Source: Gammaproteobacteria bacterium
GTDB lineage: Bacteria; Pseudomonadota; Gammaproteobacteria; Pseudomonadales; Azotimanducaceae
DNA length: 36,885 nucleotides
Direction of reading: 5' to 3'
Assembly (NCBI GenBank): GCA_009846005.1
Contig: VXYL01000055.1
Location: forward strand, 1-36,885
Shown one piece after another: positions 15,990 through 23,994 of the stretch (positions are counted from its first letter, which is position 1; each line of letters starts with the position of its first letter). A model generated the notes under the pieces. That model did no database searches and had not been told where the DNA came from. It saw only the letters and a list, made by a program, of their open reading frames with translations. The position numbers and the translations under genes were made by a program.

Positions 15990-16799
15990 TCAGGGCTGAC
16001 AGCGCGGGCAATAGACGGTGGCACGACCGCTCAGGCGGACTTCCTTGAGTGTCGTCTCGCAGCGCACGCAGGGTTCCCCGCCACGCCCGTATACCGCGAG
16101 CTCGTGGGCGAAATAGCCCGGTCGACCGTCCGTGGCCGCGAAGTCCCGAAGCGTGGTGCCACCGCTCTGTATCGCGCTCGCAAGCGTCGCCTTGACGGCG
16201 TCGACGAGGACGCCAAGGCGGGGCACCGACAACCTACCCGCAGCGATTCGGGGCCGGATACGCGCCAGAAACAGTGCCTCGTTGGCGTAGATGTTCCCGA
16301 CGCCAACCACCACCCGCGAGTCCATCAGGAGCGTCTTGATGGCGAGCCGCCGCCCCCTCGCGCGTCCCCCGAGATACCGTGCGTTGAACTCCACCGACAG
16401 CGGTTCCGGACCCAATCCCTCAAGCAGCCAATGATCCTCCACCGGATACGGTTGCCAGTGGACGCTGCCAAAGCGGCGCGGATCGGTGAGTCTGACGGTC
16501 CGGCCGTCGTCGAGCACGAAGTCCACGTGATCGTGTCTTGCAGGTGCTGTGGCCACCGACACCACCGAAAGGTGGCCCGACATGCCGAGATGCACGATCA
16601 GCGCACCGCTCTCGAGTGGCATCAGAAGGTACTTGGCGCGCCGCCCGATTCGGCCGATTCGCTGGCCGCGGACGTCGTTCGGAATCGCCACCGGCCAGCG
16701 CATCGCGGGGTTGCGCACGATCACCGTGCGCAAGCGCCGTCCCGCAATCGCCGTGTCGAGTCCACGCCGAGTGGTTTCGACTTCGGGGAGTTCCGGCAG
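15990..16799 (-). CDS. mutM: Formamidopyrimidine-DNA glycosylase MutM (CTG start)
   Basis: Base-excision glycosylase/AP lyase for 8-oxoguanine. The frame encodes PELPEVETTRRG after a CTG at 16797-16799; Pro2 and Glu3 are the catalytic nucleophile and acid of the family, so the start must be there. AAGGGGG lies about six bases upstream. The frame upstream reaches a TAG without any ATG, GTG or TTG. From CTG the protein is 269 aa, the E. coli length. Lys56 (RRAKYLL), the DPRRFG region, VGVGNIYANEALF and a C-terminal zinc finger (CVRC...CPRC) are intact. Starting at the next usual codon would delete the active site. It lies in the rpmB-rpmG-mutM operon as in E. coli. Confidence 0.93.
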   Translation of the reverse strand: MPELPEVETTRRGLDTAIAGRRLRTVIVRNPAMRWPVAIPNDVRGQRIGRIGRRAKYLLMPLESGALIVHLGMSGHLSVVSVATAPARHDHVDFVLDDGRTVRLTDPRRFGSVHWQPYPVEDHWLLEGLGPEPLSVEFNARYLGGRARGRRLAIKTLLMDSRVVVGVGNIYANEALFLARIRPRIAAGRLSVPRLGVLVDAVKATLASAIQSGGTTLRDFAATDGRPGYFAHELAVYGRGGEPCVRCETTLKEVRLSGRATVYCPRCQP

Positions 16800-16839
16800 A
16801 AGACCCCCTTCTGGGATTAAGGGCTAACGACGACGTCCG

Positions 16840-16995
16840 CTACTTGATCTTGTCTTCCCGGTACACGACGTGCTTGCGCACCACCGGGTCGTACTTCTTG
16901 AGCTCGAGCTTGTCGGGCATCGTGCGCTTGTTCTTGGTCGTCGTGTAGTAATGGCCGGTACCGGCGCTGGAGACGAGCTTGATCTTTTCCCGCAT
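16840..16995 (-). CDS. rpmG: 50S ribosomal protein L33
   Basis: Ribosomal protein L33, 51 aa. Translation begins [20 protein letters not shown] and ends [20 protein letters not shown]. It is the cysteine-free (zinc-independent) form. ATG 16995 lies 34 bases after the rpmB stop, and mutM follows after 40 bases. Confidence 0.96.
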   Translation of the reverse strand: MREKIKLVSSAGTGHYYTTTKNKRTMPDKLELKKYDPVVRKHVVYREDKIK

Positions 16996-17029
16996 GGCTT
17001 CCTCGACTATTACCCGATACTTCCGCGTC

Positions 17030-17281
17030 CTATCCCAACGCGCGCTTGCCTGCCGATTCCCGCTTCTCGATGTCCTTCAGGACTGCCTCGATACCCTTTT
17101 TGTCGATGATGCGCATACCCGCCGCCGAAACGCGCAGGCGCACGAAGCGGTTCTCCGACGGCACCCAGAACCGATGATGGTGCAGGTTGGGCTCGAAGGT
17201 CCGCCGCGTCTTGTTGTGCGCGTGCGAGACGTTGTTGCCGCTCATCGGGCGCTTGCCTGTGACTTGACAGACCTTCGACAT
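17030..17281 (-). CDS. rpmB: 50S ribosomal protein L28
   Basis: Ribosomal protein L28, 83 aa. It begins [20 protein letters not shown], then [18 protein letters not shown] and a C-terminal [14 protein letters not shown] few residues longer than the usual 78. ATG 17281 is chosen by the conserved N-terminus; an upstream in-frame extension is not L28-like. First gene of rpmB-rpmG-mutM. Confidence 0.96.
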   Translation of the reverse strand: MSKVCQVTGKRPMSGNNVSHAHNKTRRTFEPNLHHHRFWVPSENRFVRLRVSAAGMRIIDKKGIEAVLKDIEKRESAGKRALG

Positions 17282-17309
17282 TGCGGGGCTCGGTTCGGAG
17301 AAGGCGCGC

Positions 17310-17338
17310 TTTATACCAAACGCGGGTCGCCTCGCCAA
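17310..17338 (-). promoter_or_regulatory. Sigma70-type promoter of rpmB-rpmG-mutM
   Basis: On the minus strand TTGGCG (17333-17338), exactly 17 bases, and TATAAA (17310-17315), ending 28 bases before the rpmB ATG. The best promoter match in the window, as expected for a ribosomal operon. Confidence 0.6.
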
Positions 17339-17395
17339 GGGGATCCGGTGCCGGCGGTACCGTTACTTGCGGGCGTTCCCCGCGCTTTCGTTGAC

Positions 17396-19174
17396 TCACT
17401 CGATCAGCGCTACGTTGTCGATCTCCAGCCAGAACGGGCCGAGTTCGCTTGGGCTACCGATGAAGAACGCCATGGCACCATCGGGGTCGAAGCCGGGAAA
17501 CCCGGTCAACGGGAGCTCGACGCGCTGCCACTGCGCCGATGCCTTGAACTCGACGATGGCGGGCATCTGCCCGAGGTTCTCGGCGAACGCCATGGCGCGG
17601 TAGCGCTTGCCCTCTCCGCGGGCGTCGAACGCGAGCTTGCCGCTGCCACCGAGATTCACAGGCTCCATGATCGTCGACCCGAGGTTGACCATCGCGCCGC
17701 TCCAGGGATAGGCGTAGCCGCGGGCGTTGTCGCCTTGGATCCTCAGCGCGCCGCCACCGCCGCCCATACCTGCGACGATGCTGAGTTCCACGGTCGATTT
17801 GCCGCCGGCGAAGGAGTCGGTGGACGCAGACCATCCACTCTCCGCCACATCGGTACCAGTGTCGAACACCCCCAATACTCTCGGCTCCCGCGGCGGTCGG
17901 TCGGTTGAACGGTCGTGCCGTTTACGCTCGAAACGGACGCCGTCCTTCCAAATCGCGACGATGTCCTTAGTCGTTGCCAGATCCTGTAACGGGTCGCCCC
18001 GCACCAGGACTAGGTCCGCCTTCTTCCCCGCAGCGATCCGTCCCCGGTCGTGGAGGCGGAACGCGTCGGCGGCGTTGGACGTGGCGGTGCGCAGAACCTC
18101 TGCGTTCGGAATCCCCGCCGAGGCGAGCAGCTCGAGTTCCCGATGCAGGCTTGCGCCGTGCGTCACGCCTGGATTGGCAGCGTCGGTACCGGCGAGGATC
18201 GGCACCCCCGCGTCGAACAAGGCTCGGACGTTAACGAGCGCAGTGTCCATCGCCGCAGGGTTCGCGCCCTGGTTGAACAAACGCTTGAGATTGGCCTCGC
18301 CATTGGCCGAAAGGTAGTCCGATACAACGGGATCAGCCGCCAAAGCGTCGGGGTTCGACAAACCAAACACGCTTTGCATCACCGCCAGGGTGGGAACGAC
18401 GAAGGTGCCCGCCTCGCGGATCGCGGCGACCAGGTCGGCGCCGCCCACGTCCCGGTAGACGTGCATGAGGCCGTCGGCACCGGCCGCGACAGCCATATCC
18501 GCCCCGCGTGCCGTGCCGACGTGGAATAACGCCAGCTTGCCGCCGTCGTGAGCGGCGGCCGCGATTCGCTTCAGTTGGTCACCGTCGAAGGTCGGGAAGC
18601 GCCAGCGAGCCGATCCCGCTTCGTGGATGATCTTGATGTAGTCCGATCCCTCCGCGATTCGCGCGGTCACGAATGCCTCCGTCTCTTCGGGGTCGTCGAG
18701 CGTGGGGATGTCAATTCCGAACTGGGTGCCGTGGCCGCCGGTCACAGTCACCAGAGTGCCCGCGGAGAACACGTCGGCGCGGTCGGGGACCGGTCCGGCG
18801 CGTTGTTCCCGCCGCCAAGCTGCGGCAAGGCTAGGCTCCGTGAACATGTCCAGAACCGTCGTAACGCCGAAGTTCAGCGCCTCCTGCGGCGCCGTCCCCC
18901 AACTGTGGGTGTGGGAGTCGATGAGGCCTGGCAACAAGGTCATGCCGGTGGCATCGACCTCCAGCGCGCCCTCGGGTACGGACTTCAGCACCTCGGCAAT
19001 GGCGGAAACCCGCCCATCTCGGATCAAGACCGTCGCACTGTCGATCACGGCGTCGCCGTCGAAAACTCGGGCGTTGCGAATCACCGTGGCGCCCTCGGCC
19101 GGATGGATTGCCGCGGCAAGCGCGGTCATGGCCACGAGCCGGATCGTGCAACGGAGGAGTTTGTGGGTTGGCAT
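17396..19174 (-). CDS. Secreted amidohydrolase with C-terminal beta-sandwich domain
   Basis: Amidohydrolase-superfamily metal hydrolase, 592 aa. Signal peptide at about 1-29. TIM-barrel domain to about 425: first metal site His88-x-His90 (GLIDSHTHSWG), DYIKIIHEAG with a candidate carboxylated Lys, LALFHVGTARGADMAVAAG, VPILAGTDAANPGVTHG with the catalytic Asp, and the returning strand RIAAGKKADLVLVRGDPLQD. The last 150 or so residues (SGWSASTDSFAGG through WQRVELPLTGF to FWLEIDNVALIE) look like a CIA30/CBM-type jelly roll. Imidazolonepropionase- or prolidase-like hydrolases are the nearest type; substrate unknown. GGGAGA precedes ATG 19174. A conserved 40-bp block lies 76 bases upstream. Confidence 0.85.
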   Translation of the reverse strand: MPTHKLLRCTIRLVAMTALAAAIHPAEGATVIRNARVFDGDAVIDSATVLIRDGRVSAIAEVLKSVPEGALEVDATGMTLLPGLIDSHTHSWGTAPQEALNFGVTTVLDMFTEPSLAAAWRREQRAGPVPDRADVFSAGTLVTVTGGHGTQFGIDIPTLDDPEETEAFVTARIAEGSDYIKIIHEAGSARWRFPTFDGDQLKRIAAAAHDGGKLALFHVGTARGADMAVAAGADGLMHVYRDVGGADLVAAIREAGTFVVPTLAVMQSVFGLSNPDALAADPVVSDYLSANGEANLKRLFNQGANPAAMDTALVNVRALFDAGVPILAGTDAANPGVTHGASLHRELELLASAGIPNAEVLRTATSNAADAFRLHDRGRIAAGKKADLVLVRGDPLQDLATTKDIVAIWKDGVRFERKRHDRSTDRPPREPRVLGVFDTGTDVAESGWSASTDSFAGGKSTVELSIVAGMGGGGGALRIQGDNARGYAYPWSGAMVNLGSTIMEPVNLGGSGKLAFDARGEGKRYRAMAFAENLGQMPAIVEFKASAQWQRVELPLTGFPGFDPDGAMAFFIGSPSELGPFWLEIDNVALIE

Positions 19175-19249
19175 TGCTGTGTCTCCCGGTGTCCGTCATT
19201 CCGGACGGCGATCGATGCCCGGACTGTGGGCGCTTCGACAAGCTGTGGT

Positions 19250-19289
19250 CAGTGACATCCGTAACGGCCTCCCCTGACGTTTGTCAGTA
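19250..19289. promoter_or_regulatory. Candidate operator block, copy A
   Basis: Contains TGACATCCGTAA and the inverted repeat CTGAC-GTTT-GTCAG (19274-19287). It aligns without gaps to 23031-23070 at 27 of 40 positions, with identities concentrated in those two motifs. It lies between the amidohydrolase and phosphoesterase genes. Probably a binding site; the regulator is inferred. Confidence 0.5.
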
Positions 19290-19367
19290 GCCAAGTCGCC
19301 CGCTTGCCCAACACCGGGCATAGGGGCTTCTGGTACGCTGCATGGTTTTCGTTCGAACGGCGACGCC

Positions 19368-19904
19368 ATGCGCATCGGATTGATCTCCGACACGCACATC
19401 TCGAAACGGGGAGAACTGTGGCCGCAGGTGTTCGACGCGTTCGACGGCGTGGACGCCATCTGGCATGCCGGGGATGTCTGGTCCCCCGCCCTTCTAGACG
19501 AGCTTGAGGCGATCGCTCCGGTCCGGGTGGCCCGGGGCAACGGGGATTTCGGGCAGATCGACCCGCGCCTGGAAGATCAGTGCGTCATGACCCTCGATGG
19601 CGTGACCGTCGCCATGCTGCACGACTTCCCGACACCCGCACATCGACCCGCCGGATTGATCCTGGACCGCGTCGGGCAGCGTTTTCCCGACATCTCACCC
19701 GATGTCGTCGTTTACGGGCACACCCACATCGAGGCAATCGACGCCGTCAACGGGCTGCTCTTCGTCAATCCGGGTTCGCCGACGCTGCCCCATAACAAGT
19801 CGTTGCGCTTGGGCACCATCGGATTCCTGAACCTCGCAAACGGCGTTCTCGACGCCGAACTCAGGCAGTTGACTGCAGACGGTACCGAACGAATCCGCAG
19901 CTAG
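19368..19904 (+). CDS. Metallophosphoesterase, YfcE/MJ0936 type
   Basis: Small calcineurin-like phosphoesterase (178 aa), probably a phosphodiesterase. Dimetal motifs in order: DTH (Asp8, His10), AIWHAGDVW, VARGNGDFG (GNxD with Gly where His or Cys is common), MLHDFP and VVYGHTHIEA, then FVNPGSPTLPHNKS. ATG 19368 begins MRIGLISDTH, the family start. It is divergent from the amidohydrolase and converges with the PLP enzyme, leaving 8 bases. Substrate cannot be read from the sequence. Confidence 0.9.
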   Translation: MRIGLISDTHISKRGELWPQVFDAFDGVDAIWHAGDVWSPALLDELEAIAPVRVARGNGDFGQIDPRLEDQCVMTLDGVTVAMLHDFPTPAHRPAGLILDRVGQRFPDISPDVVVYGHTHIEAIDAVNGLLFVNPGSPTLPHNKSLRLGTIGFLNLANGVLDAELRQLTADGTERIRS

Positions 19905-19912
19905 GCAGTCCG

Positions 19913-21106
19913 TCAGGCCAAGACATGAGCGAGGTCGCTGCACAGGTCGTTCGCGTCTTCGAGCCCCACTGAGAGCCGGAATACGCCGTCGCCAGCATAC
20001 TCGCGGTAGTGCGCGAGTTGCTGGCCCGTCAGCTTGAAGGTCGACTCCATCATGGCGTCCGTGTCGATCCAGTAGATCAGGCTGCGGTGGTGGCCGAGCG
20101 AGACCGCGTAGTGGATGATCTCGAGTTCCTTGGCCATGCGCCCGGCCAGGGCCGCGCCGTCGCCGTGCACCTGAAACGACAGCGTGCCGCCGGTGTTGCG
20201 CATCTGCCTTTTGGCAAGTTCCCGTTGCGGGTGGGAGTCCAGACCGGGGTGGTTGACCCGTGCTACGGCCGGATGGTTGTCGAGGAATTCGGCCACCTTT
20301 AACGCGCCCTCTTCATGGGCGCGCATCCGAATGGGCAGCGTGGCGGCGCCCCGGGCGATCAGCCAGGCGTTGAAGGGGCTAATCACCCCGCCCAGGTAGA
20401 TCAAGGCATGGGTCCGCAGCGGCTCCAGACGCTCCCGGCTGCCGAGCACGGCGCCGCCGAGCGCGTCCCCATGCCCGCCGATGTACTTGGTGAGCGAATG
20501 CACCACGAAGTCGGCACCGAGTTCCGCACCTCGGGTGGCGATGGGCGTCGCGAACGTGGAGTCCACTGCCAGGGCAACGCCATGCGGCTTGGCGATGGCG
20601 GCGACGGCAGCAATGTCCGTCAGGCGGAGGATGGGATTCGCCGGGGTTTCGATCCAGATCATGCGCGTGTTGGGGCGGATTGCGGCCTCGATGGCGGCGA
20701 GGTCCGTGGTGTCCACCGCACTGACCGTGATCCCATAGTCCGGCAGCGTTCCTCGGGCAAGCTCGGCGGTGCCGGCGTAGTTGACGTCGCTGATGACGAG
20801 GTGGTCCCCCGACTTCAGCGACTCGAACATCAACGCTGCCGTGGCGGCCATGCCCGAACCGAACGCGACACAGTCCTCCGTGCCTTCCAGGGCCGCCAGC
20901 TTCTCCTCCAGCATGCGGATCGTCGGATTTCCCCAGCGCGTGTAGATGTACGGAATCTCGCCTTCGAAGGCATTGATGGAGAAGCCGGCCGGTTCTTCCA
21001 TCGTGAAGGTCGTCGACATGACGAGGTTCGGTGCCGAGGCGCCGGTTAGCGGGTCTGGGGCCTCGCCGGCGTGGACGGCGCGGGTACGGATTCCTTCGTT
21101 CTTCAT
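19913..21106 (-). CDS. Cys/Met metabolism PLP-dependent enzyme (gamma-lyase / O-acylhomoserine sulfhydrylase type)
   Basis: Trans-sulfuration family (fold I) enzyme, 397 aa. PLP Lys207 in HSLTKYIGGHGD, Asp182 in AVDSTFATP, phosphate-binding YTRWGNPT (55-62) and GSGMAATAALM. The C-terminal domain has TGGTLSFQV and a terminal FRLSVGLEDANDL. Methionine gamma-lyase, cystathionine gamma-synthase and O-acylhomoserine sulfhydrylase share these motifs. With metX in the same window, use of acylated homoserine is possible but not shown. ATG 21106 gives the family N-terminus (RTRAVHAGE); the open frame upstream is not family-like. Confidence 0.9.
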   Translation of the reverse strand: MKNEGIRTRAVHAGEAPDPLTGASAPNLVMSTTFTMEEPAGFSINAFEGEIPYIYTRWGNPTIRMLEEKLAALEGTEDCVAFGSGMAATAALMFESLKSGDHLVISDVNYAGTAELARGTLPDYGITVSAVDTTDLAAIEAAIRPNTRMIWIETPANPILRLTDIAAVAAIAKPHGVALAVDSTFATPIATRGAELGADFVVHSLTKYIGGHGDALGGAVLGSRERLEPLRTHALIYLGGVISPFNAWLIARGAATLPIRMRAHEEGALKVAEFLDNHPAVARVNHPGLDSHPQRELAKRQMRNTGGTLSFQVHGDGAALAGRMAKELEIIHYAVSLGHHRSLIYWIDTDAMMESTFKLTGQQLAHYREYAGDGVFRLSVGLEDANDLCSDLAHVLA

Positions 21107-21197
21107 GTCCTGCCCGGTGTCGCTTGGTGTTCCGCTATGGTACGGAGTCGCCCGCGACAACGGGCTGAGAATGGTGGCTGGTCTTGCGGTTCGCGGG

Positions 21198-21797
21198 TCA
21201 GAGCCAACCGCGCGACCGTGCCAGTCTGGCGGCCTCGATGCGGTTGGAGGCACCGAGCTTGCTGATCGCCTCCGACAGGTAATTGCGGACAGTGCCCTCG
21301 GTCAAATGCAGCCTATGACCAATTTCGGCGCTCCTCAAGCCTTCGCCCGCGAGGCGGAGGACCTGGCGCTCGCGATCGGTCAACGGATCGACTTCGCCCC
21401 ACGCGGCCGCCGCCAGTTCGGGATCCACGACGCGACGTCCGGCGTGGACACGGCGCAATGCGGCAGCGAGCGTCGGTGCCGGTGCGTCCTTCAGCAGGTA
21501 GCCTGCGGTTCCCGCGTCCAAGGCGCGCTTCAGGTAGCCGCTGCGGGCGAACGTGGTCACGATGACCACCTTGGTCGACGGTGCCGCGACCGCCACCTTC
21601 TGAGCCAGCTCGAGTCCGGTGAGACCGGGCATTTCGATATCCGTGAGCAGGATGTCGGGTGCCGTGTCCTTGACGAGCCGCAACGCCGCGTCGCCATCCG
21701 CCGCCTGTCCGACGACCTCGAACCCTTCGAGTTCTAGCAATGCCGCGAGCGCCCCGAGGACCATCTGCTGGTCTTCGGCGATGACCACCCGGATCAT
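21198..21797 (-). CDS. NarL/LuxR-family response regulator (DesR-like)
   Basis: Two-component regulator, 199 aa. The receiver domain has acidic Glu8/Asp9, phosphoacceptor Asp53 (LLTDIEMPG), VIVTTFARSGY and GYLLKDAPA. A LuxR-type HTH occupies about 136-199 (LTDRERQVLRLAGEGLRSAE, then TVRNYLSEAISKLGASNRIE). It overlaps the kinase gene by four bases, so it is the cognate partner. The DesK/DesR type controls membrane lipid or envelope genes in other bacteria; its targets here are unknown but two candidate sites are described. Confidence 0.94.
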   Translation of the reverse strand: MIRVVIAEDQQMVLGALAALLELEGFEVVGQAADGDAALRLVKDTAPDILLTDIEMPGLTGLELAQKVAVAAPSTKVVIVTTFARSGYLKRALDAGTAGYLLKDAPAPTLAAALRRVHAGRRVVDPELAAAAWGEVDPLTDRERQVLRLAGEGLRSAEIGHRLHLTEGTVRNYLSEAISKLGASNRIEAARLARSRGWL

Positions 21798-22966
21798 GGT
21801 TGACAGGCCGATTCTGCGCGCAGTGGGAGAGTCCTCATCGGCAGGCGAACCGTCAGCCTCGTGCCTTCCTCCGTCGTCCGGGAAAAGGTTCCTCCCAACG
21901 CCTGCATCCGCAGCCGGATGCCGGACAGCCCGTTGCCTTCGCTGCCGCCGCCTTGGCCGTTGTCGGTAATGGTGAGCACGATTTCCGATCCTTCAGCGCG
22001 AAGCGCGGCGCGCACTTGTGTGGCACCCGAGTGGCGGAGCACATTGGTGGCGCTTTCCCGCAGGGCAAGTGCGAGCGCGCTTTCCTGCTCCGGGGCCAGG
22101 TCCACGGGCTCGACCTCCACGTGGAAGCCGATGTCCGCGGTCTCCAGGGTCTTGCGGATACCCGAGATCTCCTCCGCGAGGCCGCTCCTGCGGTAGCCTC
22201 GCACCGCTTCGCGAACCTGGTCGAGGGTGGTCCGCGAGATCTCCTCCACGTCCCGTATTTCCTTGCTGGCGCGCTCCGGGTCGGTGGATCCGAGACGGGC
22301 GGCGAGCGCACTCTTTAGGGTGATCGTCGACAGGGTGTGCCCGAGGAGATCGTGAAGGTCCCGGGAGATGCGTTCGCGTTCGGCGATTGCCGCCAGGCGT
22401 TCGATCTCCTCTTCGCTAAGTCTCAGCCGCGCGTTGTGGCGGTCCCGCTCGGCCTGGAGCAGTTGGGTGACGACGATGACCGGGACGAGCAAGAGGGCGG
22501 GAAGGAACGACGCCCAGCGGAAGGGGAGCGGAAAATCGGAGACGAAGAAAAGGCCCGCAAGGATCGCAAATGCCAGACCGACCACGACGACGGCCCTGGG
22601 CACAGTGGTGTCGCGGGTTGCCGACGCGGCGGCGTAGATGAGGAACATCGTGGCGTTGACGTTCAGTTGAAACGAGACGCCGACGATTGCCAGGGTCGCC
22701 ATCGCGCCGCAAGCAACGTAGAGCTTCGGACGCTTGTCCTGCCAATGCACGCCGGCGACATAGGTCGGGACGAAAACGGCGATTAGAAGCAGGGTCGGCA
22801 GCCAGCGTCCGTCCACCGATAGGGCCGGTTCGAATGCCAGGAAGCCGAGAAAACACAGGTAGATGTAGGGTTCGAGGGCTCGCCAGCGGCGAAAGGGTGG
22901 CGTAACAGCCCCTCCCTCGACGGCCGCTTCTCGTTCCACCGTGCTTGCGACGTTTGCGCTGGACAT
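21794..22966 (-). CDS. Sensor histidine kinase, DesK-like (HisKA_3)
   Basis: Membrane kinase of about 390 aa. N-terminal sensor part has about five hydrophobic segments (around YIYLCFLGFLAFEP, LLLIAVFVPTYVAGV, ATLAIVGVSF, VVVVGLAFAILAGLFFV and FLPALLLVPVIVV), followed by a short coiled linker and the HisKA_3 box RERISRDLHDLLGHTLSTI with phosphoacceptor His205. HATPase_c motifs: LRESATNVLRHSGA, LTITDNGQG and GNGLSGIRLRMQAL. ATG 22966 is preferred because AGGTGA lies six bases upstream; GTG 22975 would add three residues. There is no periplasmic ligand domain, so it probably senses the membrane itself. Confidence 0.92.
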   Translation of the reverse strand: MSSANVASTVEREAAVEGGAVTPPFRRWRALEPYIYLCFLGFLAFEPALSVDGRWLPTLLLIAVFVPTYVAGVHWQDKRPKLYVACGAMATLAIVGVSFQLNVNATMFLIYAAASATRDTTVPRAVVVVGLAFAILAGLFFVSDFPLPFRWASFLPALLLVPVIVVTQLLQAERDRHNARLRLSEEEIERLAAIAERERISRDLHDLLGHTLSTITLKSALAARLGSTDPERASKEIRDVEEISRTTLDQVREAVRGYRRSGLAEEISGIRKTLETADIGFHVEVEPVDLAPEQESALALALRESATNVLRHSGATQVRAALRAEGSEIVLTITDNGQGGGSEGNGLSGIRLRMQALGGTFSRTTEEGTRLTVRLPMRTLPLRAESACQP

Positions 22967-22986
22967 TTTGCTCACCTACTTTCGAG

Positions 22987-23015
22987 GTTGTACACGCCGC
23001 GTAGTGTGTTTGTCA
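22987..23015 (-). promoter_or_regulatory. Candidate promoter of the kinase-regulator operon
   Basis: On the minus strand TGACAA (23010-23015), 17 bases, TACAAC (22987-22992). The operator-like block 23031-23070 begins 15 bases upstream of this -35, a usual place for an activator site. Confidence 0.45.
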
Positions 23016-23030
23016 CATCGCGCTGAGGTG

Positions 23031-23070
23031 CACTGACACCCGTAATCGGGTTGCATGACTTTTGTCATCG
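23031..23070. promoter_or_regulatory. Candidate operator block, copy B
   Basis: Contains TGACACCCGTAA and the perfect inverted repeat ATGAC-TTTT-GTCAT (23055-23068). Pairs with copy A at 19250-19289. It lies between the kinase gene and the PhyH-type gene and could serve either. Confidence 0.55.
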
Positions 23071-23163
23071 CTGCGCGACCCCACGGCGATGAGGTGACCA
23101 TACGATCTCTCGACTCGCCTTCACGGCGCGTGGAATACTGTTCGCTCGACTACGGAGTCCATC

Positions 23164-23991
23164 TTGAACGAAGAGCAACGCTACCTGTTCGATACGTTCG
23201 GCTACTTGGTTGTTCCCGGCGTGCTCACCGCAGCCCAGGTCGATGAACTTCGCGCTACGCTCAAGCAGCCGACGGAGCAATTCGATTCCGCCGATCAGAA
23301 GGTGATACCCCTGCATTGGTCCAAGGTATGGCGGGACATTCTCGACCTGCCGACGTTGAGCCCGATCCTCGAGGAGTTGATCGGCAACCACGGGCGGCGC
23401 AAGGCGCACGAAGACCAGGCACGGAAGGATCCGGACGTAGAGGTTCTGCCCACGTTCCGGCTCGATCACATCAACGTGCATACCCACATCGGCAAGGGCT
23501 TCAAGGGCGGCATGCTGCACGGCGGCTGGCTCGGCACCGGTGGTTGTCAGTTCTTCCGCTATCACGACGGCAGGTTCTACAACGGCCTCATGTCTGTCAC
23601 CTTCGAACTGCACGACAGCCACGCCAATGGCGGGGGCTTCGGCTGCATTCCAGGGACGCACAAGGCCAACCTGCCTCTGCCCGAACGATGGCGTGATCTG
23701 AGTCAGGATGTCCCCGACTTCGTGGAGCGCGTGGCCGCTAGGCCCGGCGATGCCATCGTGTTCACCGAAGCGCTGATCCACGGCACCCTGCCGTGGACCG
23801 TCGACGACATCCGCAGCACGGTGTTCTACAAGTTCTCGCCCCATGCCTCGTCGTGGTCGGGCAACTATTTCGACCCCGACGACTTTCGCGACTACCCCGA
23901 CATGGACGACCGCAAGATGGCCGTTCTCGAGCCGCCGAGTGCCCGCTACCCGGGTCGCCCGACGCGGCCTAGGCCCATGTCGGAACGATAG
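23164..23991 (+). CDS. Phytanoyl-CoA dioxygenase (PhyH) family protein
   Basis: Predicted Fe(II)/2-oxoglutarate oxygenase, 275 aa. It begins QRYLFDTFGYLVVPGVLTAA, the PhyH N-terminus. The core has GGMLHGGW (His119), GGGFGCIPGTHKANLPLP and GDAIVFTEALIHGTLPW (distal His206), with Arg217 after it. The classical HxD iron motif is not evident at His119, where Gly follows; the LHGG form appears in environmental PhyH-like proteins, so the iron site needs care. Start TTG 23164 has GGAG six bases upstream. First gene of a three-gene cassette; substrate unknown. Confidence 0.85.
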   Translation: MNEEQRYLFDTFGYLVVPGVLTAAQVDELRATLKQPTEQFDSADQKVIPLHWSKVWRDILDLPTLSPILEELIGNHGRRKAHEDQARKDPDVEVLPTFRLDHINVHTHIGKGFKGGMLHGGWLGTGGCQFFRYHDGRFYNGLMSVTFELHDSHANGGGFGCIPGTHKANLPLPERWRDLSQDVPDFVERVAARPGDAIVFTEALIHGTLPWTVDDIRSTVFYKFSPHASSWSGNYFDPDDFRDYPDMDDRKMAVLEPPSARYPGRPTRPRPMSER

Positions 23992-23994
23992 GTC

